Under the pieces are notes generated by a model. The model ran no database searches. It saw only the letters and a list, made by a program, of their open reading frames with translations, and was not told the origin of the DNA. This document shows, one piece after another, positions 1 through 7,167 of a stretch of DNA of 21,723 nt. The position numbers and the translations under genes were made by a program. This DNA is from Porticoccaceae bacterium UBA1117. Its GTDB lineage: Bacteria > Pseudomonadota > Gammaproteobacteria > Pseudomonadales > Porticoccaceae. The stretch is taken from contig DCBC01000138.1 in the NCBI GenBank assembly GCA_002313335.1, forward strand, positions 1 through 21,723, given 5' to 3'. Position 1 is the first letter of the stretch, and each line of letters opens with the position of its first letter.

Positions 1-390
1 ATAGGGACCTGCGCGCTTAATGCCGCGTGCGCGCATGACATCGACCGCCTCTACAAACATCTCACCAGACAGACCGCCAGAGCCCATAATAAGGCCAGTT
101 CTATGGTTTGAGACCATCTCACCAGAAAGGCCAGCATCGGCAATAGCACGATCTGCAGCGATGTAGCCATAAGCGGCAGAATCGCCCATAAATCTCAAAA
201 CTTTGCGATCAATATGATCTTTTGGATCCAGATCGATCAGTCCTCCGACGTTACAGCGGAGACCCATCTCGGCAAAATCTTCCCTACGGCGAATACCGGA
301 GATACCGTTTCTTAAGGAGTTTGTAACAGTGGTTTTATCATTTCCCAAGCAGGAGACAATTCCCATACCCGTAATAACTGCGCGTCTCAT
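1..390 (-). CDS. fabB: 3-oxoacyl-ACP synthase I (FabB), N-terminal part, cut by window edge
   Basis: The first 130 codons are present. Translation begins [18 protein letters not shown], the standard N-terminus of a FabB/FabF-type beta-ketoacyl-ACP synthase (thiolase fold). The conserved stretch around residues 108-118 ([11 protein letters not shown]) follows. The Cys-His-His active site lies further on and is outside the window. The family condenses acyl-ACP with malonyl-ACP; FabB is the isozyme needed to elongate the cis-3-decenoyl intermediate made by FabA. The start is the ATG at 390, preceded by an AGGA ribosome site six bases upstream. It lies 39 bp downstream of fabA on the same strand, the classical fabAB operon, which favours FabB over FabF. 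Only the C-terminal part would settle the isozyme on sequence alone. Confidence 0.9.
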   Translation of the reverse strand, partial: MRRAVITGMGIVSCLGNDKTTVTNSLRNGISGIRRREDFAEMGLRCNVGGLIDLDPKDHIDRKVLRFMGDSAAYGYIAADRAIADAGLSGEMVSNHRTGLIMGSGGLSGEMFVEAVDVMRARGIKRAGPY

Positions 391-429
391 CTGCATTCCT
401 CGTTGAGTACTGCTCTGTTAAATTCCATA

Positions 430-951
430 TTAAAAACTATCAGTGTTCGCAAACAGACCTACTTTGAGATCTTTGGCAGTGTAGATTTCTCTTCCATCTA
501 CTTCCACTGAGCCATCGGCGATTCCCATTACTAGCTTTCGTTGAATCAATCGCGTTAGATCAAGCTTGTAGGTCACTTTTTTTGCAGTTGGCAGTATCTG
601 GCCAAAAAATTTAACACCACCAGCACCAAGAGCCCGCCCTTTGCCATTATTTCCATTCCATACTAAAAAGAAGCCAACTAATTGCCATAGAGCATCCAGA
701 CCCAAACAGCCAGGCATTACCGGGTCACCTTCAAAATGGCAATCAAAGAACCAGAGATCTGGCCTGATATCGATTTCAGCAATTATCTGGCCGAGACCGC
801 TTTTGCCTCCAGTATTATTGATTTCGACAATTCGATCAATCATCAGCATATTGGGGGCGGGTAATTTCGCATTATCCGGGCCAAACAACTCGCCGCGGGA
901 GGCGCCCAAGATTTCTTCTTTAGAATAGAATGACTTCGGGGAGAAACTCAT
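430..951 (-). CDS. fabA: 3-hydroxydecanoyl-ACP dehydratase/isomerase (FabA)
   Basis: This 173-residue protein has the usual FabA length (about 171). It dehydrates 3-hydroxydecanoyl-ACP and isomerises trans-2- to cis-3-decenoyl-ACP, the branch point of anaerobic unsaturated fatty acid synthesis in the cytoplasm. The hot-dog fold signature is intact. The catalytic histidine is H72 in [14 protein letters not shown], and the catalytic aspartate is D86 in GLDALWQ. A conserved stretch PNMLMIDRI is at 33-41. FabA then FabB on the minus strand form a likely operon with a 39-bp gap. The start ATG at 951 has no strong Shine-Dalgarno sequence in front. The gene is divergent from ispB across 195 bp. FabR- or FadR-type control is known for homologues, but I could not identify an operator here. 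Confidence 0.97.
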   Translation of the reverse strand: MSFSPKSFYSKEEILGASRGELFGPDNAKLPAPNMLMIDRIVEINNTGGKSGLGQIIAEIDIRPDLWFFDCHFEGDPVMPGCLGLDALWQLVGFFLVWNGNNGKGRALGAGGVKFFGQILPTAKKVTYKLDLTRLIQRKLVMGIADGSVEVDGREIYTAKDLKVGLFANTDSF

Positions 952-978
952 AGATCGCTGACCAGTATTTAAAAATGT

Positions 979-1007
979 ATCCTAACCATTTCTTCTTTCA
1001 GCGGCAA
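979..1007 (-). promoter_or_regulatory. Possible sigma-70 promoter for fabAB
   Basis: Read on the minus strand there is TTGCCG (1002-1007), a 17-base spacer and TAGGAT (979-984). Both hexamers match consensus at four of six positions, and the site lies 28 bases upstream of the fabA start. This is a weak match found by eye. Confidence 0.3.
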
Positions 1008-1080
1008 CTATAAAGGATGAGTCAAAACATCAGTATAATTTCCATTGGAGCATATTGACTCTGATTTTGTGCCTTATTAG

Positions 1081-1109
1081 TTGACACATGAGATGACTCT
1101 GGATAGTGT
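1081..1109 (+). promoter_or_regulatory. Possible sigma-70 promoter for ispB
   Basis: A perfect -35 hexamer TTGACA (1081-1086) is followed by a 17-base spacer and a poor -10 TAGTGT (1104-1109, three of six). It lies 37 bases upstream of the ispB start codon in the fabA/ispB divergent region. Confidence 0.4.
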
Positions 1110-1146
1110 GCTGGTTCGTCAATAACACAGAATTTCTCCGGTCTCA

Positions 1147-2100
1147 ATGCAACCTTTTCATAAAGTGGTGGAACACGAGTTTACTGCGGTCAATACGCTA
1201 ATCGTTAGCCAGCTTCAGTCTGATGTAGGCTTGGTGGAGAATATTGGTCAGTATATCGTTGAGGCGGGTGGAAAGCGGCTGCGCCCAGTGGTTGTTTTGC
1301 TGAGCGCTTTGGCCAATGGGTATAAAGGACAAGAGCATCTGAAGATGGCCGCGGTGATTGAGTTTATTCATACAGCTACGCTTCTCCACGACGATGTAGT
1401 CGACGTTTCGAGTCTTAGGCGTGGTCGTCAGACTGCTAATGCTCAGTGGGGTAACGCACCCAGTGTACTTGTGGGAGATTTTCTTTACTCACGAGCCTTT
1501 CAAATGTTGGTTGAGATTGCGAACATGCCGATTATGGGTGTTATGGCGAATGCTACCAACGTCATTTCTGAGGGAGAAGTGCAACAGATGGCGAATGCTG
1601 GTAATCCAGACATCACTGAAGATATTTATCGTCAAGTAATCTATCGTAAGACCGCAAAGCTTTTTGAGGCTGCAGCTCAGGTTGGAGCTTGTTTAGCAGA
1701 TACGGATCAAGACGCGATGGTTCTCTACGGCAAACATTTAGGGATGGCATTCCAGATCGCTGATGACGTTTTGGACTATCAAGGTGATATCGAAATCACC
1801 GGGAAAAATATTGGAAGTGATTTGTCCGAGGGCAAGATGACCTTGCCGCTTATTTTTGCCCGCGACAACGCTCCAGAAAAAGACGCGTTGTTAATACGCA
1901 GAGCAATAACTGAAAAAACTGCAGATAATTTTGGTTCGATTTTACAAATCGTTAAGAATCACGGCGGGCTATCTTACAGTTTTCAACAGGCGGTTAACGA
2001 AGTAGAGCTTGCAAAGCAGGCACTATTAGACATGCCTGCAAGCGATTATAAAAATGTACTACTTGAACTTGCTGACTTTTCAATCTCTCGGGCCAGCTGA
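1147..2100 (+). CDS. ispB: Octaprenyl diphosphate synthase (trans-polyprenyl synthase)
   Basis: The protein has 317 residues, close to E. coli IspB (323). It extends farnesyl diphosphate with isopentenyl diphosphate to the long prenyl tail of ubiquinone or menaquinone. All hallmarks of a trans-isoprenyl diphosphate synthase are visible. These are GGKRLRP at 41-47, the first aspartate-rich motif DDVVD at 82-86 followed by RRGR at 91-94, YRKTA at 166-170, and the second aspartate-rich motif DDVLD at 206-210. The two residues before the first motif, LH, are small enough for a long product, but chain length (C40 or other) cannot be read with certainty. The start ATG has only a weak ribosome site. 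In many gammaproteobacteria ispB faces rplU; here it faces fabA instead. Confidence 0.9.
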   Translation: MQPFHKVVEHEFTAVNTLIVSQLQSDVGLVENIGQYIVEAGGKRLRPVVVLLSALANGYKGQEHLKMAAVIEFIHTATLLHDDVVDVSSLRRGRQTANAQWGNAPSVLVGDFLYSRAFQMLVEIANMPIMGVMANATNVISEGEVQQMANAGNPDITEDIYRQVIYRKTAKLFEAAAQVGACLADTDQDAMVLYGKHLGMAFQIADDVLDYQGDIEITGKNIGSDLSEGKMTLPLIFARDNAPEKDALLIRRAITEKTADNFGSILQIVKNHGGLSYSFQQAVNEVELAKQALLDMPASDYKNVLLELADFSISRAS

Positions 2101-2229
2101 TTACTCTCGTAGTGTCTATTAAAACGCTTAGATGGACTAATACCATTAATATTGCTTTATCTGATGTTGGTTATTTGATTACCAAAGTTTATCGGTCATC
2201 TTAATTCTGCTAATCTCTGAACGTGCATG

Positions 2230-2235
2230 CATAAT
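2230..2235 (+). promoter_or_regulatory. Possible -10 element of the pnt operon
   Basis: CATAAT matches TATAAT at five of six positions, 74 bases upstream of the pntAA start. The corresponding -35 region (CTGCTA, 17 bases upstream) is poor. The rest of the 209-bp ispB/pntAA gap shows no further recognisable element and no clear ispB terminator. Confidence 0.25.
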
Positions 2236-2309
2236 AGAGATCGTATTTAGCGATCCATTATAAAGATCACACCAAAATTCTAAAATAACACCTATCAAAG
2301 GAGAATTGA

Positions 2310-3533
2310 GTGCTCGTCGGGATTCCTTCAGAAATTAAAACAGGTGAACGTCGCGTCGCCTTGGCGCCAGCTAACGTGCAATCACTAACTGAGAAAGGTA
2401 TACAAATACTTCTGCAGTCTGGCGCAGGCGTATCGGCAGGCTATCCTGATGCCGAGTATGTTAAAGCGGGGGCAACTCTGGTGGACAGGCGCGAACAAAT
2501 ATTTTCTGACGCTGAAATTGTCTTACAAGTGCAAAGTTTCGGTGCGAATAACGAAAATAGTGATTCAGATTTAAAACTGCTGCGTCAGGGACAACTGGTC
2601 ATTGGCATGATGGACCCTCTTGCGTCGCCGCAGGCAGCACAAACTGTTGCGGCCACTGGAGCGACGGCAATAGCACTGGAGCTAGTCCCTCGTATCAGTC
2701 GGGCTCAAAGTATGGATGTCCTGTCATCAATGGCCACGTTGTCTGGTTACAAATCAGTATTAATGGGTGCATCAGCATCTCCTCGAATATTTCCAATGTT
2801 AATGACCGCGGCTGGAACATTACAGCCCGCTCGAGTATTGATTATGGGTGTTGGAGTTGCAGGGCTCCAAGCCTGTGCAACAGCTAAGAGACTCGGTGCA
2901 GTCGTTGAAGCCTATGATGTAAGACCCGCGGCGCGTGAACAGATTATTTCCGTTGGCGCCAAGCCCATTGAGTTAGATTTGGATACCGGTGAGTCAGAGG
3001 GAGAGGGGGGTTATGCTAAAGAGCAGGGTGATGATTTCTTGCGCAGACAGCGTGAACAGATGACAGCTGTGGTAGCCGAGCAAGACATTATTATCACTAC
3101 GGCCGCTATCCCCGGAGCAAAATCACCAATATTAGTCACCGAGGATATGGTTAAAGCAATGAAGCCAGGTGCTGTGATCGTTGATTTAGCCGCTGAGCGT
3201 GGTGGCAACTGCGATTTGACCCAGCAGGGTAAAACAATCACTGCGCATGGCGTTACTATTATTGGACCGGAGAATGTTCCTTCTGAGCTGGCGTACCATG
3301 CGAGTCAGATGTATGGGAAAAACATGCAAACACTGTTAGAACTTATCCTGGATGACAGCGGTAATTTACAACTTAATTTTGATGATGAAATTGTAGCGGG
3401 AACAGTGGTTGCTCACCAGAATGACGTCCCACACGCTTACATGAGAAAACTACTGGGTTTACCAGAAATTACTGAAGTGACTACTCCAGAACAAGAAACG
3501 GCTGAAGAAACTACAGCTATTGACCAAAAATAA
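2310..3533 (+). CDS. pntAA: NAD(P) transhydrogenase subunit alpha part 1 (NAD(H)-binding)
   Basis: This 407-residue protein is the soluble domain I of proton-translocating transhydrogenase. It binds NADH and passes hydride to NADP in domain III at the membrane surface. The N-terminal alanine dehydrogenase/PNT domain begins MLVGIPSEIKTGERRVAL. RAQSMDVLSSMA at 131-142 is the conserved nucleotide-contacting segment. The Rossmann glycine motif GVGVAG is at 180-185, followed by YDVRP at 202-206. The mobile loop region lies near 230-255. The C-terminus ends in a Glu/Thr-rich tail, consistent with a separate chain that has no membrane helices. The start is GTG at 2310, fixed by the strong AAAGGAG site (2297-2303) six bases upstream. 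It is followed after 12 bp by pntAB. Confidence 0.95.
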   Translation: MLVGIPSEIKTGERRVALAPANVQSLTEKGIQILLQSGAGVSAGYPDAEYVKAGATLVDRREQIFSDAEIVLQVQSFGANNENSDSDLKLLRQGQLVIGMMDPLASPQAAQTVAATGATAIALELVPRISRAQSMDVLSSMATLSGYKSVLMGASASPRIFPMLMTAAGTLQPARVLIMGVGVAGLQACATAKRLGAVVEAYDVRPAAREQIISVGAKPIELDLDTGESEGEGGYAKEQGDDFLRRQREQMTAVVAEQDIIITTAAIPGAKSPILVTEDMVKAMKPGAVIVDLAAERGGNCDLTQQGKTITAHGVTIIGPENVPSELAYHASQMYGKNMQTLLELILDDSGNLQLNFDDEIVAGTVVAHQNDVPHAYMRKLLGLPEITEVTTPEQETAEETTAIDQK

Positions 3534-3545
3534 GAGAAATTATCC

Positions 3546-3827
3546 ATGGAAATCTTAATTTTACTTTTAGCGCTATTTGTCCTCGCCTTGTTTCTTGGTG
3601 TTGAGCTGATCACCAAAGTCCCACCTACATTACACACTCCGTTAATGTCTGGAACCAATGCGGTATCTGGCATCACTCTAGTGGGCGCGTTATTGGCTGC
3701 AGGTACGGATAGCTCTCCAGCACTCGTCAATTGGCTCGGTTTTACGGCGGTCACACTTGCCACCATCAACGTTGTTGGCGGGTACTTAGTAACAAATCGT
3801 ATGCTTGCTATGTTTAAAAGGAAGTAG
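3546..3827 (+). CDS. pntAB: NAD(P) transhydrogenase subunit alpha part 2 (membrane)
   Basis: This 93-residue protein carries three predicted membrane helices (about 2-21, 38-53 and 62-84). It also has the signature KVPPTLHTPLMSGTNAVSGI at 24-43, typical of the membrane part of PntA. In E. coli this segment is fused to the NAD-binding domain; here the alpha chain is split in two genes, as in Rhodospirillum rubrum. It forms part of the proton channel with PntB. It sits 12 bp after pntAA, and its TAG stop is immediately followed by the pntB ATG, so translation is probably coupled. Confidence 0.93.
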   Translation: MEILILLLALFVLALFLGVELITKVPPTLHTPLMSGTNAVSGITLVGALLAAGTDSSPALVNWLGFTAVTLATINVVGGYLVTNRMLAMFKRK

Positions 3828-5276
3828 ATGATGAATCCAGATTTAATCAACTTTATATATTTATTATCGGCTATTTTATTCATTCTTGGCATCAAAGGGC
3901 TCACAAAACCGAAAACCGCGGTTCGCGGAAACATGCTCTCTGCGCTGGGGATGTTGGTTGCAGTGGTAGTTACTTTGACGACGATTAATGATGTCGACTT
4001 TACCTACGTGATTGCTGGTGTAATTGTTGGCGGTATTATTGGTGGAGTGATGGCACTGAAAGTGCAAATGACCTCAATGCCTCAAATGGTCGCGTTGCTC
4101 AATGGGTTTGGTGGTGGTGCCTCGCTCACGATAGCACTGGCGGAATATGCCACTCGGGTTGGCATGGCTCCGACGTCTTTGTCTGATTTTTTTGAACCAG
4201 TGGCGGTCTCTAGTAGCGTTTTTGGCGATGGGTTAGTCGGCACTATTGCAATTTTATCGATTGGCCTTACCGTACTTATTGGAGCAGTGACCTTAACCGG
4301 TAGCTTAGTTGCTTTTGGTAAGCTGCAAGAATTAATTAAGAAAAGTAGAGGTCTCCCTGGAGGTCCCATAGGCAACGGCCTTATGTTGGCCGGTGCGCTA
4401 GTTGCAGTCTACTTACTAGTCAATAATCCTGGTAATGTTGCAGCGATGGCGACTATTTTATCGCTTGCGCTACTACTGGGACTGTTCTTGGTGATGCCCA
4501 TTGGCGGGGCAGATATGCCCGTGGTCATTGCATTATTAAATTCCTACTCAGGAATTGCAGCCGCCTTAGCGGGATTTATTTTGGGTAATACAGTCCTCAT
4601 TGTTGCCGGCTCATTGGTGGGAACCTCGGGTCTTATTTTGACGCAAATAATGTGCGTTGCTATGAATAGGTCACTGGCCAATGTGCTGTTTGGAAAGATG
4701 GCTGCCGGTGGTGAAGAGATAGATGCCGATGAGATTTATGCCGGGAAAGTCACTAGTGCGCAGCCAGATGAAGTTGCAATGATGTTGGAAACGGCTCAAC
4801 GGGTGGTTATTGTGCCTGGCTTTGGAATGGCAATGGCTCAGGCACAGCATGCTGTACGTGAACTGGCAGATGCTCTTGAGAAAAATGGGACCGAGGTTGA
4901 ATACGGTATTCACCCAGTTGCAGGACGTATGCCTGGACACATGAATGTATTACTTGCTGAGGCTGAAGTACCATATGACAAGTTGGTTGAGATGGATCGA
5001 ATTAACCCCACCTTTGAAGACACTGATGTAGTAATTGTTATTGGTGCCAATGATGTTACTAACCCAATGGCGAGAGACTCTGAAGGCAGTCCCATTTATG
5101 GGATGCCTATTTTAAATGTCGACAAGGCAAGAAATGTCGTGGTTATCAAGCGTTCGCTGAGTCCGGGCTTTGCTGGACTGCCCAACCCTCTCTTTGCGAT
5201 GGACCACACAATCATGGTCTATGGCGACGGTAAGAAGGCAGTTGTGGAGATGACGACAGCTCTCAATCAAGCTTAA
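3828..5276 (+). CDS. pntB: NAD(P) transhydrogenase subunit beta
   Basis: The protein has 482 residues. About eight or nine membrane helices fill residues 5-285 (domain II, with PQMVALLNGFGGGAS around 85-99). They are followed by the cytoplasmic NADP(H)-binding domain III. Domain III shows the fingerprint GFGMAMAQAQ (331-340), the GIHPVAGRMPGHMNVLLAEA segment (360-379), GANDVTNP (406-413) and KRS (441-443). It returns protons across the membrane to drive NADPH formation. Two adjacent ATGs are possible: 3828 touches the pntAB stop, and 3831 is better placed (six bases) from the AAGGAAG site at 3818-3824. The true N-terminus may therefore be one residue shorter. A hairpin terminator follows 15 bases after the stop. 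Confidence 0.96.
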   Translation: MMNPDLINFIYLLSAILFILGIKGLTKPKTAVRGNMLSALGMLVAVVVTLTTINDVDFTYVIAGVIVGGIIGGVMALKVQMTSMPQMVALLNGFGGGASLTIALAEYATRVGMAPTSLSDFFEPVAVSSSVFGDGLVGTIAILSIGLTVLIGAVTLTGSLVAFGKLQELIKKSRGLPGGPIGNGLMLAGALVAVYLLVNNPGNVAAMATILSLALLLGLFLVMPIGGADMPVVIALLNSYSGIAAALAGFILGNTVLIVAGSLVGTSGLILTQIMCVAMNRSLANVLFGKMAAGGEEIDADEIYAGKVTSAQPDEVAMMLETAQRVVIVPGFGMAMAQAQHAVRELADALEKNGTEVEYGIHPVAGRMPGHMNVLLAEAEVPYDKLVEMDRINPTFEDTDVVIVIGANDVTNPMARDSEGSPIYGMPILNVDKARNVVVIKRSLSPGFAGLPNPLFAMDHTIMVYGDGKKAVVEMTTALNQA

Positions 5277-5291
5277 GCAAATATAGAAACT

Positions 5292-5322
5292 CAGAAAGTT
5301 CTGCGTTATGCAGAGCTTTCTG
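5292..5322 (+). terminator. Hairpin after pntB, probable terminator
   Basis: CAGAAAGTTCTGC (5292-5304), loop GTTAT, then GCAGAGCTTTCTG (5310-5322) form a 13-pair stem with a single T-G wobble. It lies 15 bases after the pntB stop. No T-tract follows directly (the nearest T-run is near 5339-5345), so it may be a weak intrinsic terminator or an mRNA-stabilising 3' end. Confidence 0.55.
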
Positions 5323-5406
5323 TCAGGCCAATTTCGTATATTTTTCTCTGCCCTACTGAGGTCTTCTACCGAAGCCACTTTCAAAGCTCTCAAAATAAAA
5401 TATAAA

Positions 5407-5457
5407 GTGCCTAGTCGGGGACTTCTGACACAGAAGCTAAGGTGTCCCTTATGGCAC
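5407..5457. other. Nested inverted repeats, possible folded RNA element
   Basis: Three stems nest inside one another. The outer stem is GTGCC (5407-5411) with GGCAC (5453-5457). The middle stem is GGGAC (5418-5422) with GTCCC (5444-5448). The inner stem is TTCTG (5423-5427) with CAGAA (5431-5435) around an ACA loop. Internal loops separate them. The fold could form on either strand. It may be a small RNA, a second terminator for the converging SDR transcript, or chance. Confidence 0.35.
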
Positions 5458-5603
5458 AGTCAGGGCTATCTGTGTCTGCTCACAAGATATCGCGTCTGTT
5501 CGGAGTGGCGCTAACTTTATTGCTGAAGAACTGATAAAAAGCGTTTTCTGAGTAAACTATCAAATTACAGCGTGTCTGCTACTAGCCAACGTTTATAGAT
5601 CGG

Positions 5604-6617
5604 TCACCTGTCATCGGATTTTAAGTGGCCAAACACTCGTTGCAGAGCATCGGGAGCACCCATACTACCATCGCCTGATGTCGGCCTATCGCCCCGATCA
5701 AAGTCTGCCAATGTCTCCAGTCCATCGCGAATATTCTCCGGGATCGGCGCCCCCATAATCCCTTCTTTTTCGGTGGCAAATAGCGGTGCCGATCGCGCCC
5801 AATTCAGCTGTGCGAAATAGCCTCCGCCAGCTTCAAATAGAGCGGCCTCGGCTTGGCAATTGCGGTGCGCAAGCCATACTGCCATGGCAGATACTTTGTC
5901 TGGTGACAAGCGCTTCATTATTGCCTCAGGGGCACGCGGGGCCGGCTTTTTACCAGCAGCTATGCGACTTTCATTAATTGAGTGGGCAAAGTCTTCGGTC
6001 ATGCGAGTGCCTGCTTGGGGTATAAGCACATTACATTTAATGTCGAGCTTTAGCTTTTTAGCCTCAAATTGTAGCGAGTGAGACAGACCTATAACACCGG
6101 CTTTGCTGGCGGCATAGGCAGCAACGCCAGCGCCATACATGGCGGGGGAGGCCGTCATGACACACCGGCCGTACTGCTGTTGCACAAACACCGGCCAGGC
6201 AGCTTTCATCACTGAAAATACACCAGTCAAGTTGATATTTAGGGTTCGTTGCCAAGACTCAAGCGTTAGTTCAGACCACACTTCTGGCGTCAATATGCCT
6301 GCATTATTAATCACGATATCGAGACGGCCATAAATATTTATTGCATCGGCGACAATAAGTTCGCCTTGTTCGACGGAATCGTAATTGGCGAAAGCTTCTC
6401 CACCGCTGGCTTTAATAAGAGCAACCACTTCGTCAGCCACTTGGCCCTGAGCGGCGCCACTACCGTCATAAGCCGTACCTAAATCGTTGACGACTACCTT
6501 GGCGCCCCGCGCAGCCAGAAGCAGAGCATGTTCGCGACCCAAGCCGCGGCCAGCACCAGTTACAAGGGCTACCTGTCCGGTAAAATCTAATATCTCATTT
6601 GATTGCGCGTTACTCAT
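5604..6617 (-). CDS. Short-chain dehydrogenase, MFE-2 3-hydroxyacyl-CoA dehydrogenase-like
   Basis: This 337-residue SDR-family oxidoreductase has the NAD(P)-binding TGAGRGLG at 20-27, NNAG at 104-107, the structural Asn at 129, catalytic Ser157, and Tyr168-x3-Lys172 (YAASK). The opening FTGQVALVTGAGRGLGREHA and the acidic VVVNDLG strand end resemble the dehydrogenase domain of peroxisomal multifunctional enzyme type 2. That suggests NAD-dependent oxidation of a 3-hydroxyacyl-CoA or a related bulky substrate. The length exceeds a classical SDR (about 250). Residues from about 255 on form an extra C-terminal segment, as in MFE-2-type proteins. No hydratase or thiolase gene is nearby, so the pathway is unclear. 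The start ATG at 6617 has a modest AAGAGA site. Confidence 0.8.
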   Translation of the reverse strand: MSNAQSNEILDFTGQVALVTGAGRGLGREHALLLAARGAKVVVNDLGTAYDGSGAAQGQVADEVVALIKASGGEAFANYDSVEQGELIVADAINIYGRLDIVINNAGILTPEVWSELTLESWQRTLNINLTGVFSVMKAAWPVFVQQQYGRCVMTASPAMYGAGVAAYAASKAGVIGLSHSLQFEAKKLKLDIKCNVLIPQAGTRMTEDFAHSINESRIAAGKKPAPRAPEAIMKRLSPDKVSAMAVWLAHRNCQAEAALFEAGGGYFAQLNWARSAPLFATEKEGIMGAPIPENIRDGLETLADFDRGDRPTSGDGSMGAPDALQRVFGHLKSDDR

Positions 6618-6748
6618 AATGGGTCTCTTATGTTGTGTTAGTGTCGATCGAGCTTTATTTTATCAGTGCAGGCGATTGCTTGGCTAGAGTGGTTTGCTAG
6701 GCATAATACACATACCAAAATTAGCGTTAAAAGTAGCCATTTTTTTGG

Positions 6749-6775
6749 AAAAATGTAGGTTCAAAAAAATGTAGG
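6749..6775. repeat. Two-copy direct repeat AAAAATGTAGG
   Basis: AAAAATGTAGG occurs at 6749-6759 and again at 6765-6775, a 16-base period. It is short and AT-rich. It might be a paired protein-binding site or slippage product, but no function can be assigned. Confidence 0.4.
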
Positions 6776-6887
6776 CTTCTCTCCAGAACTAATGGGCTCA
6801 ATGGCCTATAAACACTGAGTACCTGTAAGGCTAGATACAAAAAACGCATAAAATTTATCGCGCAAAAATAAAGCGAGTGCACGCTTG

Positions 6888-7052
6888 ATGCATGCAGATT
6901 TGTCGAGCACATTATCACTGGGTTCAAGAAAATTAACATGTGAACAGCTTAAAACAGTAAAAGATTGGGAATCAATTTATGGGGATGAGCAATTGACGTG
7001 CGATGCTAAGATCTCTCTACGTGAAAAAGATACTGATACCGGGTTCATGTGA
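6888..7052 (+). CDS. Possible 54-residue small protein or gene remnant
   Basis: An ATG at 6888 opens a 54-codon frame ending TGA at 7050-7052. The frame is open back to a stop at 6849. The predicted product is hydrophilic and charged, with coding-like composition (for example VKDWESIYGDEQL at residues 24-36 and two cysteines). It contains no recognised domain. There is no clear ribosome site. It could be a real small gene, the 3' remnant of a decayed gene, or a chance frame; I cannot tell which. Confidence 0.2.
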   Translation: MHADLSSTLSLGSRKLTCEQLKTVKDWESIYGDEQLTCDAKISLREKDTDTGFM

Positions 7053-7167
7053 TAGCTCAGTTATGAATTAAGTAACTAAAATAATGTCTGTTTGAGCATA
7101 TAAGCATTCAGAAATTCATAAGGTCCATGTTTTGCCTTGGCTGAGTTTTCTGGATACATGGGGGGAG

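Larger units (their letters stand above)
5277..5603. other. Gene-free region between pntB and the convergent SDR
   Basis: This 327-bp stretch lies between two genes that point towards each other. Beyond the hairpin at 5292-5322 and the nested fold at 5407-5457, I see no RNA gene and no convincing coding frame. The longest open frames have no ribosome site and no recognisable motif. Confidence 0.6.
6618..7167. other. 550-bp stretch without a clear gene
   Basis: This AT-rich region lies between the start of the SDR gene and the stop of the lipoprotein gene (both minus strand). It holds a short direct repeat (6749-6775) and one 54-codon plus-strand frame (6888-7052). I see no tRNA and no strong promoter. 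It could contain the remnant of a lost gene. Confidence 0.5.

Noticed and set aside
3437..3934. 165-codon minus-strand frame across pntAA/pntAB/pntB
   Set aside because: It is antisense to three well-supported transhydrogenase genes and spans their junctions.
5407..5457. Folded element as an integron attC site
   Set aside because: The conserved GTTRRRY/RYYYAAC core ends are absent and there is no cassette structure or integrase.
5452..5535. A 27-codon frame (MAQSGLS...) after the folded element
   Set aside because: It is too short, has no positioned Shine-Dalgarno sequence and no recognisable similarity.
6870..6886. AAGCG-AGTGCA-CGCTT inverted repeat as attachment site or operator
   Set aside because: A five-base stem is expected by chance and nothing nearby suggests integration or a regulator.
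6727..6939. 70-codon minus-strand frame in the 550-bp gap
   Set aside because: It is AT-driven with an improbable hydrophobic and cysteine mix, no ribosome site and no motif.
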